This document shows positions 1-6,763 of a stretch of DNA of 64,000 nucleotides, in pieces. A program made the position numbers and the translations under genes. Origin of the DNA: Selenomonadales bacterium (GTDB taxonomy: Bacteria > Bacillota > Negativicutes > Sporomusales > UBA7701); NCBI GenBank assembly GCA_018434945.1, contig JAHDOI010000035.1, positions 147,401 to 211,400 on the forward strand, written 5' to 3'. The number at the start of each line of letters is the position of its first letter. The first letter of the stretch is position 1. Below the pieces are notes generated by a model. The model made no database searches and had not been told where the DNA came from. It worked only from the letters and a program-made list of their open reading frames with translations.

Positions 1-1
1 C

Positions 2-94
2 CCCCCTCCACCGACGGCTACGAAACCCTCCGACCCCTCCCCTCCCGTCCAGCCGGCGGCACCGACGAAGCCCGAACCGCCGAAGAAGAATTAG
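2..94 (+). CDS. C-terminal end of a proline-rich protein (partial, 5' cut by window)
   Basis: Frame 2 is open from the window edge to a TAG at 92-94 and encodes about 30 residues dominated by Pro, Ala, Lys and Thr, ending in PKPEPPKKN-like sequence. A strong terminator follows within 10 bases, so this is the real 3' end of a plus-strand gene. Low-complexity Pro/Lys tails like this are common at the end of penicillin-binding proteins and other wall-associated proteins, but too little is visible to name the family. Confidence 0.55.
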   Translation, partial: PPPPTATKPSDPSPPVQPAAPTKPEPPKKN

Positions 95-101
95 CAAGCA
101 A

Positions 102-130
102 AAACACGCGCACATCGCGCGTGTTTTTTT
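102..130 (+). terminator. Rho-independent terminator of the upstream plus-strand gene
   Basis: An 8-bp GC-rich stem (104-111 with 117-124, loop ACATC) is followed directly by a run of T on the plus strand. It sits just after the stop codon at 94. Confidence 0.9.
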
Positions 131-191
131 TGCCGTCGGCCGCATATAGATTATTAAACCCGCCTGTCGGCCTTGGTACGACCCAAACGAT

Positions 192-218
192 AGGAACACG
201 CACCGGCGGCGTGTTCCT
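192..218 (-). terminator. Hairpin after small-peptide gene 1
   Basis: A perfect 10-bp stem (AGGAACACGC with GCGTGTTCCT) with a 7-base loop lies 16 bases past the stop of the gene at 234-347. It has no real T run, so it may act as a weak terminator or as a 3' stabilising hairpin. Confidence 0.55.
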
Positions 219-233
219 GTGGTAAGTACGATG

Positions 234-347
234 TTAGATGGTGTCGGTGAAATCATCCTCTAAGAAGAACAGGAGCAGGATGATGATGATGATGATCACC
301 ACGACTCCACTGCCACCGCCGCAGCCGCCGAAAAATCCGCGACCCAT
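234..347 (-). CDS. Small glycine-rich single-pass membrane peptide (37 aa), array member 1
   Basis: The frame is too short for most gene callers. ATG at 347 follows a strong ribosome binding site (GGAAGGAGGAG). The product starts MGRGFFGGCGGGSG, then has an unbroken hydrophobic stretch VVV-I6-LLLFFL (about residues 15-29) and an acidic tail EDDFTDTI. A short Gly/Cys head plus one membrane helix resembles the YjcZ-like small sporulation peptides of Bacilli and Clostridia, though no direct match can be shown here. A sigma-K-like promoter (402-432) precedes it and a hairpin follows. I infer a membrane-inserted peptide made late in the sporulating mother cell. Confidence 0.8.
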   Translation of the reverse strand: MGRGFFGGCGGGSGVVVIIIIIILLLFFLEDDFTDTI

Positions 348-401
348 TCAAACTCCTCCTTCCTCGTCTACTGTCTGGTTAATATGGAATCTCTTTTAGT
401 C

Positions 402-432
402 TAATATATGGCGTTTGGCAGACATCGGTCAC
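402..432 (-). promoter_or_regulatory. Sigma-K-like promoter of peptide gene 1
   Basis: The minus strand reads GTGACC, 16 bases, then CATATATTA. This fits the known sigma-K pattern of AC at -35 and CATANNNTA at -10. The same arrangement recurs before each gene in the array. Confidence 0.55.
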
Positions 433-449
433 CCTGCCGCGAAAATTTA

Positions 450-472
450 GGAACACGCCGGATGCGTGTTCC
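450..472 (-). terminator. Hairpin after small-peptide gene 2
   Basis: A perfect 9-bp stem (GGAACACGC with GCGTGTTCC) with a 5-base loop is followed on the minus strand by TAAATTTT. It is the same element as at 192-218 and 711-733. Confidence 0.6.
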
Positions 473-493
473 CGTATGGGGCAACTATTTCGG

Positions 494-604
494 TTAGATG
501 GTGCCGGTTACGTCATCCTCGAAGAAGAACAGGAGCAGGATGATTATGATGATTATAACCACAATCGATCCGCTGCCGCCGCAGCCGCCAAAGTTACGAC
601 CCAT
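494..604 (-). CDS. Small glycine-rich single-pass membrane peptide (36 aa), array member 2
   Basis: ATG at 604 follows the ribosome binding site TAGGAGGGAGG. The product starts MGRNFGGCGGSGS and continues IVV-I6-LLLFFF, then EDDVTGTI. It is clearly paralogous to members 1 and 3: the Gly/Cys head, six consecutive Ile, LLLFF and the acidic ED tail are all kept. The nucleotide sequence of the Ile run differs between copies (ATC and ATA codons mixed), so the protein and not just the DNA repeat is conserved. A sigma-K-like promoter lies at 662-692. Confidence 0.8.
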   Translation of the reverse strand: MGRNFGGCGGSGSIVVIIIIIILLLFFFEDDVTGTI

Positions 605-661
605 GTTCAGTCCTCCCTCCTAGTAATCGGGTCAGGTCCATTTATCGTGGTCCCTTCAATT

Positions 662-692
662 TAGTATATGGATTTGACCCAATGGCGGTTAC
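662..692 (-). promoter_or_regulatory. Sigma-K-like promoter of peptide gene 2
   Basis: The minus strand reads GTAACC, 16 bases, then CATATACTA, matching the element before peptide gene 1. Confidence 0.55.
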
Positions 693-710
693 CGACGCGG
701 CAAAATATTA

Positions 711-733
711 GGAACACGCTGGCAGCGTGTTCC
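711..733 (-). terminator. Hairpin after small-peptide gene 3
   Basis: A perfect 10-bp stem (GGAACACGCT with AGCGTGTTCC) with a 3-base loop lies 22 bases beyond the stop of the gene at 755-859. Confidence 0.6.
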
Positions 734-754
734 TTGAGCGGTAAGTATGGTGTT

Positions 755-859
755 TTAGATGCTGACGCTTTCGTCCTCGAAGAAGAACAGAAGCAGGATG
801 ATGATAATGATGATCACTACAAATGATCCGTTCCCGCCGCCGCAAAAACCTCTAGCCAT
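755..859 (-). CDS. Small glycine-rich single-pass membrane peptide (34 aa), array member 3
   Basis: ATG at 859 follows AAGGGGGAAAG. The product starts MARGFCGGGNGS, then FVV-I6-LLLFFF and EDESVSI. It shares with members 1 and 2 the glycine head with one Cys, the poly-Ile membrane segment and the Glu-Asp tail, but the Cys sits at residue 6 instead of 8-9. The promoter-like element is at 949-980. The plus-strand frames over this region are low-complexity shadows rich in Met and Pro without ribosome binding sites. Confidence 0.78.
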   Translation of the reverse strand: MARGFCGGGNGSFVVIIIIIILLLFFFEDESVSI

Positions 860-948
860 TCGTTCTTTCCCCCTTAGTATGTCGTTATTAAGGGCGGTGC
901 CAAGGAGTGTATGGTCAGCACCTTCAGGTACCGCCCGCCCTTCTACTT

Positions 949-980
949 CAATATATGGCTGTGTATTCTAAAGTGTTACC
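949..980 (-). promoter_or_regulatory. Sigma-K-like promoter of peptide gene 3
   Basis: The minus strand reads GGTAAC, 17 bases, then CATATATTG. The last -10 base departs from the other three copies, so this may be the weakest promoter of the set. Confidence 0.5.
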
Positions 981-992
981 CGCGTTATGAAT

Positions 993-1331
993 TTAACTGC
1001 CGCCAGGCTTGACCAGCCGCCTTATTTGCCGGGGGGCTTCCGCCGCCGTTTTGAGGGATTGGGTGGCGCTGGTGAGTACTCCGGTTATGTTCCGAAGGGT
1101 ATCGATCGACGAGGTCATCGTGTCGATCCTCCGGTCCATCGAAACGTTGTTCTGGGTCAGTGCCAGCAGCACGACCATGCATTGATAGCCGAAGTCAGGG
1201 TTGCTGACTATCCTCTTGAACATTCTAAGAGGGCTGTTCTTCGTGACGGGTTTTGCCAGTTTCACGTCACCGTCCCCGCCACCGTGCGAAGGCTGCTCCG
1301 CTCTTCGTTTATCTTTTCGCTGGTTGCGCAT
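993..1331 (-). CDS. Uncharacterised 112-aa protein of the small-peptide array
   Basis: ATG at 1331 is preceded by GGGAGGAG at 7 bases, which makes this strand the coding one despite an overlapping plus frame. The first 35 residues are basic and Gly-rich. The middle reads NPDFGYQCMVVLLALTQNN, a short hydrophobic segment. The C-terminal half (SMDRRIDTMTSSIDTLRNIT onward) looks like an amphipathic helix or coiled coil with regularly spaced Met, Ile and Leu. I do not recognise the family. It has the same promoter-like element as the three peptides downstream (1366-1396), so a shared late-sporulation role is inferred. Confidence 0.7.
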   Translation of the reverse strand: MRNQRKDKRRAEQPSHGGGDGDVKLAKPVTKNSPLRMFKRIVSNPDFGYQCMVVLLALTQNNVSMDRRIDTMTSSIDTLRNITGVLTSATQSLKTAAEAPRQIRRLVKPGGS

Positions 1332-1365
1332 TTATCGACTCCTCCCGCAGCGTTTTATTCTAGTT

Positions 1366-1396
1366 TAATATATGACGGTCACCTATGAACGGTCCC
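1366..1396 (-). promoter_or_regulatory. Sigma-K-like promoter of the 112-aa gene
   Basis: The minus strand reads GGGACC, 16 bases, then CATATATTA. It is the fourth copy of the element found before the three small-peptide genes. Confidence 0.55.
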
Positions 1397-1469
1397 GCAA
1401 ATTTTATGGACACACACATGACGACGGACAACGCATAAGCTAGCATATAGTTTAGTGGAGGTGAAAGAT

Positions 1470-1790
1470 GTGTGGGAGCAGTTTGGCAACGTGATGGAAA
1501 TGGTGAAGAAGGTTCAGCAAAATGTCAGCCAGGCGGAGGAGCAGCTAAAGTCCGAACGGATTGAGGTTTCAAGCGGCGATGTGGTAAAGGTGATTGTGAA
1601 CGGTCAGCAGACGGTGGTAGCCATCGAGCTGAACGGAAAGTATCTCGAGGCTGGCAACGCAGTTTTGCTGCAGGATCTGCTCGTGGCCACGGTCAACAGC
1701 GCACTGGCCAAATCCCGGGAGATGCATCAGGCGGCAATGGGCAAGCTCGCCGGTGACCTGAACCTGCCGAACATTCCTGGGTTGTTTTAA
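1470..1790 (+). CDS. YbaB/EbfC-like nucleoid-associated protein
   Basis: The roughly 106-residue product has the YbaB layout: an N-terminal helix rich in Val, Gln and Lys (MVKKVQQNVSQAEEQL), a beta core (VVKVIVNGQQTVVAIELN), and a long C-terminal helix ending MGKLAGDLNLPNIPGLF. Known YbaB proteins form tweezer-like dimers that bind DNA. The open frame begins at GTG 1455, but GGAGGTG at 1457-1463 best serves GTG 1470. Canonical ybaB lies between dnaX and recR; this one does not, so it is a paralogue. It is 12 bases ahead of the unknown gene at 1803 and probably co-transcribed with it. Confidence 0.72.
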   Translation: MWEQFGNVMEMVKKVQQNVSQAEEQLKSERIEVSSGDVVKVIVNGQQTVVAIELNGKYLEAGNAVLLQDLLVATVNSALAKSREMHQAAMGKLAGDLNLPNIPGLF

Positions 1791-1802
1791 GGAGGAGTAA
1801 TA

Positions 1803-2369
1803 ATGGCCAACGAACCGGTAGAACGGTCCGGCTCACTGCTGCAATCGGTGGCGCGAATGATTGATGCCGCCGTTAACGACGGCACGGGCTATGAATCGCT
1901 TGTCCCTGTTCTGTCGCTGATCTGTCTGGTGTCGATTCTCAGCCACGGCCAGCCGCGGGCTGCGCAGACTGCGCCGGCAGCCGGCGCCAATACGCTGCAG
2001 AAGCTGCTCGGCGATCTTTCGAAAGGAGAGGGGGGCGGGTTGGGTCCGGAAGCACTTGTCTCCCTCCTGCCGCTTCTCAACAACCCTCAGATAAAATCCA
2101 AGCTTAATCCTGCTACCATCGGCGCGGTGATGGGGTTACTGAACAATCTGGGCGACAAGGGCGATAAGAGCGAGACAGGAAAACAGGAAGCGGCCAAGCA
2201 GGATAAGGGCGGTGACAAGGGTGATAAGAACGAAGAGAAGCGCGTCGTCACCCCCACCGCCGCTACGATGACGTCACCCGATTTGCCGGAGCGCCAGAAC
2301 CCCCACGAAGAGGCCGAGGGGGATAAGAAGGGACCGGGAAGATATCTAAACTGGAAGAGCACTTTTTGA
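1803..2369 (+). CDS. Uncharacterised 188-aa protein with a Lys/Asp/Gly-rich tail
   Basis: ATG follows AAGGAGGAG at 6 bases. Residues 33-50 (SLVPVLSLICLVSILSHG) form one hydrophobic segment. Residues 65-120 look helical with leucine repeats (LVSLLPLLNNPQIKSKLNP, then AVMGLLNNLGDKGDK). After that comes a charged low-complexity stretch of repeated GDKGDK and EEK. I do not recognise the family. The preceding YbaB-like gene and the sporulation-type array next door suggest a role in spore formation or the envelope, but that is only context. A terminator follows at 2382. Confidence 0.65.
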   Translation: MANEPVERSGSLLQSVARMIDAAVNDGTGYESLVPVLSLICLVSILSHGQPRAAQTAPAAGANTLQKLLGDLSKGEGGGLGPEALVSLLPLLNNPQIKSKLNPATIGAVMGLLNNLGDKGDKSETGKQEAAKQDKGGDKGDKNEEKRVVTPTAATMTSPDLPERQNPHEEAEGDKKGPGRYLNWKSTF

Positions 2370-2381
2370 TATGGTTCAGGA

Positions 2382-2410
2382 AGGTGTGGGCTAGTTCCAC
2401 ATCTTTTTTC
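2382..2410 (+). terminator. Terminator after the 188-aa gene
   Basis: A short stem (TGTGG with CCACA) is followed by TCTTTTTT on the plus strand, 12 bases past the stop codon. Confidence 0.7.
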
Positions 2411-2436
2411 CGTATTAGTGGACTCTTGCCCAAAAC

Positions 2437-2509
2437 ATTGGATATTGCCAATATGTCTATTTTTAATAATAATATCCAATATTTAGCTATTATTGAATAA
2501 TTGGATATT
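2437..2509 (+). promoter_or_regulatory. Three perfect copies of ATTGGATATT upstream of the aminotransferase (operator candidate)
   Basis: ATTGGATATT occurs at 2437-2446 and 2500-2509 and in inverted form (AATATCCAAT) at 2471-2480. The copies lie in an AT-rich stretch 65-140 bases before the aminotransferase start. Two facing half-sites separated by about 20 bases plus a third site look like an operator for a dimeric or oligomeric regulator. No regulator gene is adjacent, so its identity is unknown. Confidence 0.55.
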
Positions 2510-2574
2510 TACCACGTTGTTCGCCGGCGTGTATCATAGGGAATAATATAAGCTGGCGAGAGGATGATGATTCT

Positions 2575-3759
2575 GTGGGTGTGTCTTTTGCCAAAAGAGT
2601 GGAGCTTCTGAAAGCGTCCGAAATACGGGAGATATTGAAGATAACGACGCGTCCGGAGGTTATCTCCTTTGCTGGTGGTTTACCCGCTCCGGAACTGTTC
2701 CCGGTCGAGGAACTGAAACATGCGGCTATTCAGGTGCTCGAAGAGGCGGGAAGCCAGGCGCTGCAATATTCAACTACGGAAGGTTATGAACCGCTGCGAA
2801 AGCAGATATCGCAAAGGATCGACGCGAAATTCGCCGTCAAGGTCGGCGCTGAGAATATTCTCGTCACGAGCGGTTCTCAGCAGGCGCTGGACTTCGCCGG
2901 CAAACTATTCCTGGACGCCGGCGACGTAGTGCTGTGCGAAAGCCCCACCTATCTCGCCGCCATCAGCGCTTTCCGCGCCTACGAGCCGCGATTTGTGGAG
3001 GTGCCGACCGACGACGGCGGGATGGTTATTGAGGAATTGGCGAAGATTTTGCGCTCGACGGAGCGGGTGAAGCTGATTTATGTTGTCCCCGATTTTCAGA
3101 ATCCCACCGGGCGGACCTGGCCGGAGGAGCGGAGGCGTCAATTCGCCGCGCTGATTCAGGAGTTCAAGATTCCGGTCATCGAGGATAATCCTTACGGCGA
3201 ACTGCGCTTCGAGGGACGGATACCGCCCTCCATTAAATCTTTCGATACCACGGGTCTAGTTATTTATGTGAGTACCTTCTCAAAGATTTTCTGCCCTGGC
3301 ATGAGGGTCGGCTGGATCGCTGCGGCGGCGAATTTCTTTGAGAAATTCGTCCTCATCAAGCAGGGGGCCGATCTGCACACGTCCTCAAAAAGCCAGCGGG
3401 AGATAGCTAAGTATTTGGAGCTTTATGATGTTGACGCCCATGTGCGGAAGATCGTCGAAGCGTACCGCCGCCGCCGCGACGCGATGTTGGCGTCGATGGA
3501 CGAACTCTTTCCTCCGGAGGCAAGGCATACTTATCCTCAGGGAGGGTTGTTCACCTGGGTGGAGCTGCCGGCAGGCTATAACACGGTAGAGCTGTTGAGG
3601 AAATGCATCGAACGCAATGTGGCTTTCGTGCCCGGCGGATCGTTCTTCCCTAACGGCGGGGTGGCAAACACGTTGAGACTTAATTTTTCCAACATGCCGG
3701 AGGAGCGGATCCGCGAGGGTATCGGGCGCCTGGCGCAAGTAATCAAAGAATACAAATAA
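2575..3759 (+). CDS. PLP-dependent class I/II aminotransferase (LysN/2-aminoadipate type)
   Basis: The 394-residue product is a fold-type I aminotransferase. FAGGLPAPELFP at the N-terminus and YSTTEGYEPLR are hallmarks of the subgroup that includes 2-aminoadipate transaminase LysN and the catalytic domain of MocR regulators. The PLP lysine is in STFSKIFCPGMRVGW, and the cofactor aspartate region is PDFQNPTGRTW. No N-terminal DNA-binding domain is present, so this is the enzyme form. Substrate cannot be read from sequence; alpha-aminoadipate, branched-chain or aromatic amino acids are all possible. Start GTG 2575 follows GAGAGG. It has its own promoter region with repeated operator-like decamers. 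Confidence 0.85.
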   Translation: MGVSFAKRVELLKASEIREILKITTRPEVISFAGGLPAPELFPVEELKHAAIQVLEEAGSQALQYSTTEGYEPLRKQISQRIDAKFAVKVGAENILVTSGSQQALDFAGKLFLDAGDVVLCESPTYLAAISAFRAYEPRFVEVPTDDGGMVIEELAKILRSTERVKLIYVVPDFQNPTGRTWPEERRRQFAALIQEFKIPVIEDNPYGELRFEGRIPPSIKSFDTTGLVIYVSTFSKIFCPGMRVGWIAAAANFFEKFVLIKQGADLHTSSKSQREIAKYLELYDVDAHVRKIVEAYRRRRDAMLASMDELFPPEARHTYPQGGLFTWVELPAGYNTVELLRKCIERNVAFVPGGSFFPNGGVANTLRLNFSNMPEERIREGIGRLAQVIKEYK

Positions 3760-3790
3760 AAGAGAGGTGGAGAAATCCACCTCTCTTACT
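3758..3790. terminator. Bidirectional terminator between convergent genes
   Basis: A perfect 10-bp stem (AGAGAGGTGG with CCACCTCTCT, 3761-3786) has a T-rich flank on the minus strand (TTTTATTTG) and a weaker one on the plus strand. Confidence 0.85.
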
Positions 3791-3804
3791 GTTTATAGCG
3801 TTTT

Positions 3805-4332
3805 TTATCGGTCGAAGAAGGGGCTTTTGCCCGATATGCTGAGCGGAATGCCATAGGCGATCTTTACGTCGTCCGGGAACAGGCCGACGTTGAGAGCGGC
3901 TTTGCCGGCCGAAAACATAACCCTATTGTCGATATGATGGAGGGCGGCGACGGAGACCGCCGAGCCGACCGCAATGCCGAGATCGCCGATGCTTATGGCG
4001 CACAGGCCGTCTTTCTGCGCGCAGACGGCGCAGCTGCCGTGGCCGCAGTAGCCGCAGGGGGCCACCTGCAACGGTTTTAATTTCTGGCCAAGAAGGATAA
4101 CGGCTACCGCTTTATCGAGGCAGGCTGCATCCCGCTCGAAGAATTGCGCCCCGCTTTCTTTGGCGATTTTCCTCATCTCCTCGGCGAGTTGGTCCTTTTC
4201 CCGCGCTTTGACGACCATGACGACGAGGTTGTCGACGCCCCTCGCTTTCGGGGCGGTGCGGGCTGCCACGCACATGAGGTCGGCGATCCGCTCCCCGGCG
4301 CGCTCCTCGATTTCATGGCTTTTGATAATCAT
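3805..4332 (-). CDS. DUF2148 ferredoxin-domain protein
   Basis: The 175-residue protein carries a cysteine cluster CGYCGHGSCAVCAQKDGLC (about residues 93-111), typical of the DUF2148 family, which is found mainly in strict anaerobes and is presumed to bind an iron-sulfur cluster. The N-terminal MIIKSHEIEERAGERIADLM and the ARTAPKARGVDNLVV stretch are also typical. Function in the family is not established; redox or metal handling is likely. It stands alone, convergent with the aminotransferase and downstream of mutS2 by 18 bases, so read-through from mutS2 is possible. Confidence 0.82.
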   Translation of the reverse strand: MIIKSHEIEERAGERIADLMCVAARTAPKARGVDNLVVMVVKAREKDQLAEEMRKIAKESGAQFFERDAACLDKAVAVILLGQKLKPLQVAPCGYCGHGSCAVCAQKDGLCAISIGDLGIAVGSAVSVAALHHIDNRVMFSAGKAALNVGLFPDDVKIAYGIPLSISGKSPFFDR

Positions 4333-4350
4333 CTCACTCCCCCATTCCGA

Positions 4351-6717
4351 TTACTTCAGTTTGGCGACCGTGACGCCGTCGCCGCCCTCGCCGACTTCAC
4401 CGATGCGGATCTCACGCACGGCCTTGTGGGTTTTGAGGTAGACTCTGACCCCTTTTTTGAGCGCCCCGGTGCCTTTGCCGTGGATGACGATTATTTCGCC
4501 AAGTCCGGCAAGGATGGCGTCGTCGATAAATTTGTCCAGAGCCGCTTCCGCTTCTTCAACCGTCTGACCGCGGATATCGACTTCCCGGGACGCCTGCTGG
4601 GTCTTCGTCAGGTCAACTCCGGCCCGCCTCCGGATCTCCTGCCGGTCGGGAGCGGCTTCGGCCAGTCGACAGCTGGACAACGGCACGTTGATTTTCATTA
4701 TACCCATCTGAACGGTGACCTCGTCACCGGCAACAGCGAGAACGGTGCCTTTTTGGCCGAGGGTGGCGACGAACACTTTCGCACCAGGCACGAGGGTATC
4801 TGCGGTGGCGGGCATCCCAGGCGCCTGTTCGTCAGTTTCTTCTCCGAGGGCGCGCGCGGCGCCGAGTCCGGCGGCAATCCTTCGGCGGGCGCCGTCGATA
4901 GCCTGTTGCCGTTCCCGCATTGTTTCGGAGGCGAATTGGGCTTTAAGGTCGGCGATGACGGCTTCCGCCTCTGCTCTGGCCTGCCGCAGAACACGCTCCG
5001 CTTCGGTCTGGGCCTTTTCGATCAGCTGTTTCTTTTTATCGGCCAACGCTTCTTTCTCTGCGGCGAGGCTTCGCCTTAGTTCTTCGCTTTCGCGCTGCAG
5101 GCGGCGCAGCTCTTCCTGGCGGTCGGCGAGCAGCCTTTTCTGTTCTTCGAGGGCGGTGAGCACTTTATCGAATTCGGCGTAGTCTTCGTCGATGAGTTCC
5201 TGGGCCCTGGCGACGATGGCGGCGTCGAGGCCCAGCCTCCGGGAGATGAGAAATGCCTTGCTGCTGCCGGGCATGCCTATCTGCAGACGATAGGTGGGCC
5301 TCAAGGTCTGTATGTCAAATTCTACGCTGGCGTTTTCGATTCCATGTCTGGAGTAAGCGAAGGTTTTCAGTTCGCTGTAGTGGGTGGTGGCGATGACGCG
5401 GGTGCCCTGCCGGTAAAGATGCTCGAGAATTGACATGGCCAGGGCCGCCCCTTCATCAGGGTCGGTGCCGGCGCCAATCTCGTCGATGAGTACGAGGTCG
5501 TCCGCGCCCACGCGGCCAAGGATGCGAACGAGGTTGGTCATGTGGGCGGAGAAGGTGCTGAGGCTCTGTTCGATGCTCTGTTCATCGCCGATATCGGCGA
5601 ATACATTGGCGAACACCGGCATCTCCGACTGGGAGGCTGCCGGGATGAAGAGGCCTGCCTGGGTCATCAGGGCAAACAGGCCGACTGTCTTTAGGCTTAC
5701 GGTTTTGCCGCCGGTATTGGGGCCGGTGATTACGAGCAACCGGAATTCCTGGCCGACGCGCACGTCGATGGGAACGACGACTTCTGCGGGGATGAGGGGA
5801 TGGCGGGCGCGGCGGAGGCTGACGCAGCCGGCGGTGTTGAGCAGGGGCCGGACGGCGTTCATGTTTAGGGCGAGACGGGCCTTGGCGAACGCGAAGTCGA
5901 GCTGGCCGAGGGCCCGGCAGGTTTCAAGAAGCGGTTGGGCCGCACCGGCGACCTGGGCGGTGAGGTGCCGCAGGATGCGCTCGATTTCGTTGATTTCGGC
6001 TGCCATGAGCTGCTTGAGGTCGTTGTTGAGGTTGACGACGCTCATCGGCTCGATGAATACGGTGGCGCCGCTGGCAGACTGGTCATGCACTATGCCCGGG
6101 AAGGCGTGGCGGTATTCCTGCTTGACCGGGATTACGTAACGGTCGCCGCGGATGGTTACGATGGCGTCCTGGAGCAGTTTCTGGTATTCTCCGGAATGGA
6201 TGATGTGATCGAGTTTTTCTTTTACGCGGCTCTGGCTGACGCGGATCTCCCGGCGGATGCGGGCCAGCTCGTGACTGGCGCTGTCGAGGACGGCGCCCTG
6301 GTCGCTGATGGTGTCTTCGATGGCGTTTTCCAGGTTGCGGAAAACGGAAATGGCCGCCGCCGACTCCTGAAGGCGAGGCGCGGGGTTAGTCAGTTCAGCG
6401 AAGAATTGCTTCATCCGGCGGGCGGCGTAAAGGGTGCTGGCGATGGCTACGAAGTCGGGGGGTTCGAGGCTGGAACCCCGTTCGGCCCTGTACAGCAGTT
6501 CACGGATGTCGCGGATGCCGCCAAGGGGCACGATAGCGGCGGCGGCCAGCAGGTCGAATGCCTCCTGGGTCTCTTCTAACCGCCACTGTACGTCGTCGGC
6601 GTCGCTTACGGGCGCCAGGGCTTCGGCGATTTCCCGCCCCAGCACGGAGCCGGTGGCTCCGGCCAACATGGCGCGGATTTTATGGAATTCCAGTGTGTTA
6701 AGAACGGATGAGTCCAT
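4351..6717 (-). CDS. mutS2: MutS2 family ATPase/nuclease
   Basis: At 788 residues this is full length for MutS2. The Walker A motif GPNTGGKT is near residue 335 and Walker B LVLIDEIGAGTDP near 415. A long coiled-coil stretch rich in Glu, Arg and Leu follows (about 520-630). The C-terminal Smr domain begins VDIRGQTVEEAEAALDKF and contains HGKGTGALKKGV. MutS2 lacks the mismatch-recognition domain of MutS; family members suppress recombination, and in Bacillus act on collided ribosomes in translation quality control. ATG 6717 follows GAGGAG. All key motifs are present, so it should be active. Confidence 0.95.
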   Translation of the reverse strand: MDSSVLNTLEFHKIRAMLAGATGSVLGREIAEALAPVSDADDVQWRLEETQEAFDLLAAAAIVPLGGIRDIRELLYRAERGSSLEPPDFVAIASTLYAARRMKQFFAELTNPAPRLQESAAAISVFRNLENAIEDTISDQGAVLDSASHELARIRREIRVSQSRVKEKLDHIIHSGEYQKLLQDAIVTIRGDRYVIPVKQEYRHAFPGIVHDQSASGATVFIEPMSVVNLNNDLKQLMAAEINEIERILRHLTAQVAGAAQPLLETCRALGQLDFAFAKARLALNMNAVRPLLNTAGCVSLRRARHPLIPAEVVVPIDVRVGQEFRLLVITGPNTGGKTVSLKTVGLFALMTQAGLFIPAASQSEMPVFANVFADIGDEQSIEQSLSTFSAHMTNLVRILGRVGADDLVLIDEIGAGTDPDEGAALAMSILEHLYRQGTRVIATTHYSELKTFAYSRHGIENASVEFDIQTLRPTYRLQIGMPGSSKAFLISRRLGLDAAIVARAQELIDEDYAEFDKVLTALEEQKRLLADRQEELRRLQRESEELRRSLAAEKEALADKKKQLIEKAQTEAERVLRQARAEAEAVIADLKAQFASETMRERQQAIDGARRRIAAGLGAARALGEETDEQAPGMPATADTLVPGAKVFVATLGQKGTVLAVAGDEVTVQMGIMKINVPLSSCRLAEAAPDRQEIRRRAGVDLTKTQQASREVDIRGQTVEEAEAALDKFIDDAILAGLGEIIVIHGKGTGALKKGVRVYLKTHKAVREIRIGEVGEGGDGVTVAKLK

Positions 6718-6763
6718 CTGTGATGTTCTCCTCTATTTGTCCTAAGTACTTGGAGTTTGCTGG

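Larger units (their letters stand above)
192..1396 (-). repeat. Diverged tandem array of about 258-bp gene units
   Basis: Three units repeat with a period near 258 bp. Each has, in minus-strand order, a promoter-like element, a ribosome binding site, a 34-37-codon gene and a perfect hairpin. The hairpins lie at 192-218, 450-472 and 711-733. A fourth copy of the promoter-like element (1366-1396) precedes the 112-residue gene at 993-1331. The units differ at many positions, and coding sequence is better conserved than the spacers, which suggests old duplication kept under selection. Confidence 0.8.

Noticed and set aside
270..300. GATGATGAT-type simple repeats that look like a microsatellite
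   Set aside because: They are the codons of the isoleucine run in the peptide genes and recur only there.
192..733. Regularly spaced palindromes suggestive of a CRISPR array
   Set aside because: The spacing is about 258 bp and the spaces contain genes; there are no uniform spacers and no cas genes.
476..971. Plus-strand frames with Met/Asp-rich runs over the small-peptide array
   Set aside because: They are shadows of the minus-strand poly-Ile genes, lack ribosome binding sites, and differ in reading frame between the repeat copies.
987..1388. Plus-strand 133-codon frame
   Set aside because: The opposite strand has a strong ribosome binding site and promoter for the 112-residue gene; the plus frame has neither.
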